Source: Cellulomonas endophytica
GTDB lineage: Bacteria; Actinomycetota; Actinomycetes; Actinomycetales; Cellulomonadaceae
Reading direction: 5' to 3'
DNA length: 40,104 bases
Assembly (NCBI RefSeq): GCF_004123805.1
Contig: NZ_RWJX01000034.1
Location: 1 to 40,104, forward strand
The notes under the pieces are model-generated. The model was given only the letters and a program-made list of their open reading frames with translations, searched no databases and was not told the DNA's origin. Position numbers and translations under genes: made by a program. Positions 39,828-40,104 of this stretch are shown in pieces. Numbering within the stretch: the stretch's first letter is position 1; every line of letters begins with the position of its first letter.

Positions 39828-40104
39828 CGGCACCCTGCGCCGCCTCGTCGACGAGCCCGCCGGCGTGAGCGACGCCGACCGCACGCACGTCGCCGGCTGC
39901 GCCACCTGCCTGGCCGGCCTCGCCGCCGCCCGCAGCGACGCCACGACCGCCGCCGGCGCGCTCGGCTCCCTCGGCACCGTGGCCGCCGTCGCGCCCGACG
40001 AGGTCGAGGTCGGCTGGCACGCGCTGCGACGCGCATCGGCCGCTCCGGCCGCGGCGGGCGCCGGCGCCGTGCCCTCCGCCGTGCCCTCCGCCGGGGCGGC
40101 CGCG
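39811..40104 (+). CDS. Zinc-binding anti-sigma factor (ZAS), 3' end missing
   Basis: The first 98 codons of a gene that runs off the right edge. The ATG at 39811 lies inside the sigma gene, with GAGGAG about 10 bases upstream, and the reading frame stays open to the last base. HVAGCATC (His26, Cys30, Cys33) is the H-x3-C-x2-C zinc-binding anti-sigma motif. After it comes an Ala/Val/Gly-rich stretch (APDEVEVGWHALRRA) that would precede a membrane helix in typical members. Overlap and order with the ECF gene make it the likely cognate anti-sigma factor that holds the sigma factor at the membrane. Confidence 0.78.
   Translation, partial: MRHPDDGTLRRLVDEPAGVSDADRTHVAGCATCLAGLAAARSDATTAAGALGSLGTVAAVAPDEVEVGWHALRRASAAPAAAGAGAVPSAVPSAGAAA

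Noticed and set aside
1..40104. Defence island, prophage or integrative element as the undescribed system
   Set aside because: No integrase, transposase, phage structural, toxin-antitoxin or restriction genes are seen, and composition looks uniform; RecBCD, RecQ and the ABC-F gene read as ordinary chromosomal genes.

Overview
The window is very GC-rich DNA with strong G/C third-position bias, frequent GTG starts and compact overlapping genes, which indicates a high-GC actinobacterium. A LexA-type SOS box of the form CGAAC-N4-GTTCG, a RecQ helicase with a C-terminal phosphoribosyltransferase fold and a zinc-binding anti-sigma factor all fit that. I cannot name the genus. I see no tRNA, rRNA, insertion sequence, prophage or CRISPR array; this looks like ordinary chromosome.

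Layout. 1-6.1 kb: the 3' part of a large NTPase/TPR regulator (+), a hemerythrin-domain protein (+), and on the minus strand a membrane acyltransferase and an LPDTG cell-wall-anchored surface protein. 6.4-8.5 kb: RecQ helicase fused to a PRTase-like domain. 8.5-12 kb: an MFS transporter (-), a DUF1304 membrane protein (+), a TetR regulator (-) and a VOC protein (+); the TetR/VOC divergent region carries two matching palindromes. 12-15.4 kb: a saccharopine-dehydrogenase-like oxidoreductase with an N-terminal tetrapeptide repeat, a GAF-EAL c-di-GMP phosphodiesterase, and a second VOC protein. 15.5-20 kb (all minus): a secreted GH43 arabinanase-type enzyme with Ig-like and LamG-like modules, an alpha/beta hydrolase, and a Nei-type DNA glycosylase. 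20-23.4 kb (+): a GAF-GGDEF-GAF-EAL protein, a 70-residue membrane protein and a DUF998 membrane protein. 23.3-28.8 kb (minus): a processive-type GT2 glycosyltransferase translationally coupled to a small membrane protein, an ABC-F ATPase, a 144-residue hypothetical and the DNA polymerase IV gene dinB with an SOS box. 29.1-38.3 kb (+): recC-recB-recD, joined by GTGA stop/start overlaps. 38.3-39 kb (minus): an 82-residue hypothetical coupled to a NYN-domain RNase gene that is split by a frameshift on a run of seven G. 39.1 kb to the end: an ECF sigma factor and its overlapping anti-sigma factor, cut by the window edge.

Themes. DNA repair is dense (RecQ-PRTase, Nei, DinB, RecBCD), although only dinB shows an SOS box. 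Two c-di-GMP proteins share a GAF-EAL module, and a GT2 synthase and a surface protein lie nearby; a functional link between them is only inference. Short tandem repeats recur across the window. Inside genes the periods are 9, 12, 15 or 18 bp (always a multiple of three); between genes they are 11 and 14 bp. The observations I rate highest are the NYN frameshift on a correctly phased slippery heptamer, the histidine-bearing pentapeptide repeat inserted in RecD, the RecQ-PRTase fusion, the paired TetR-type palindromes, and the SOS box that covers the apparent dinB start.
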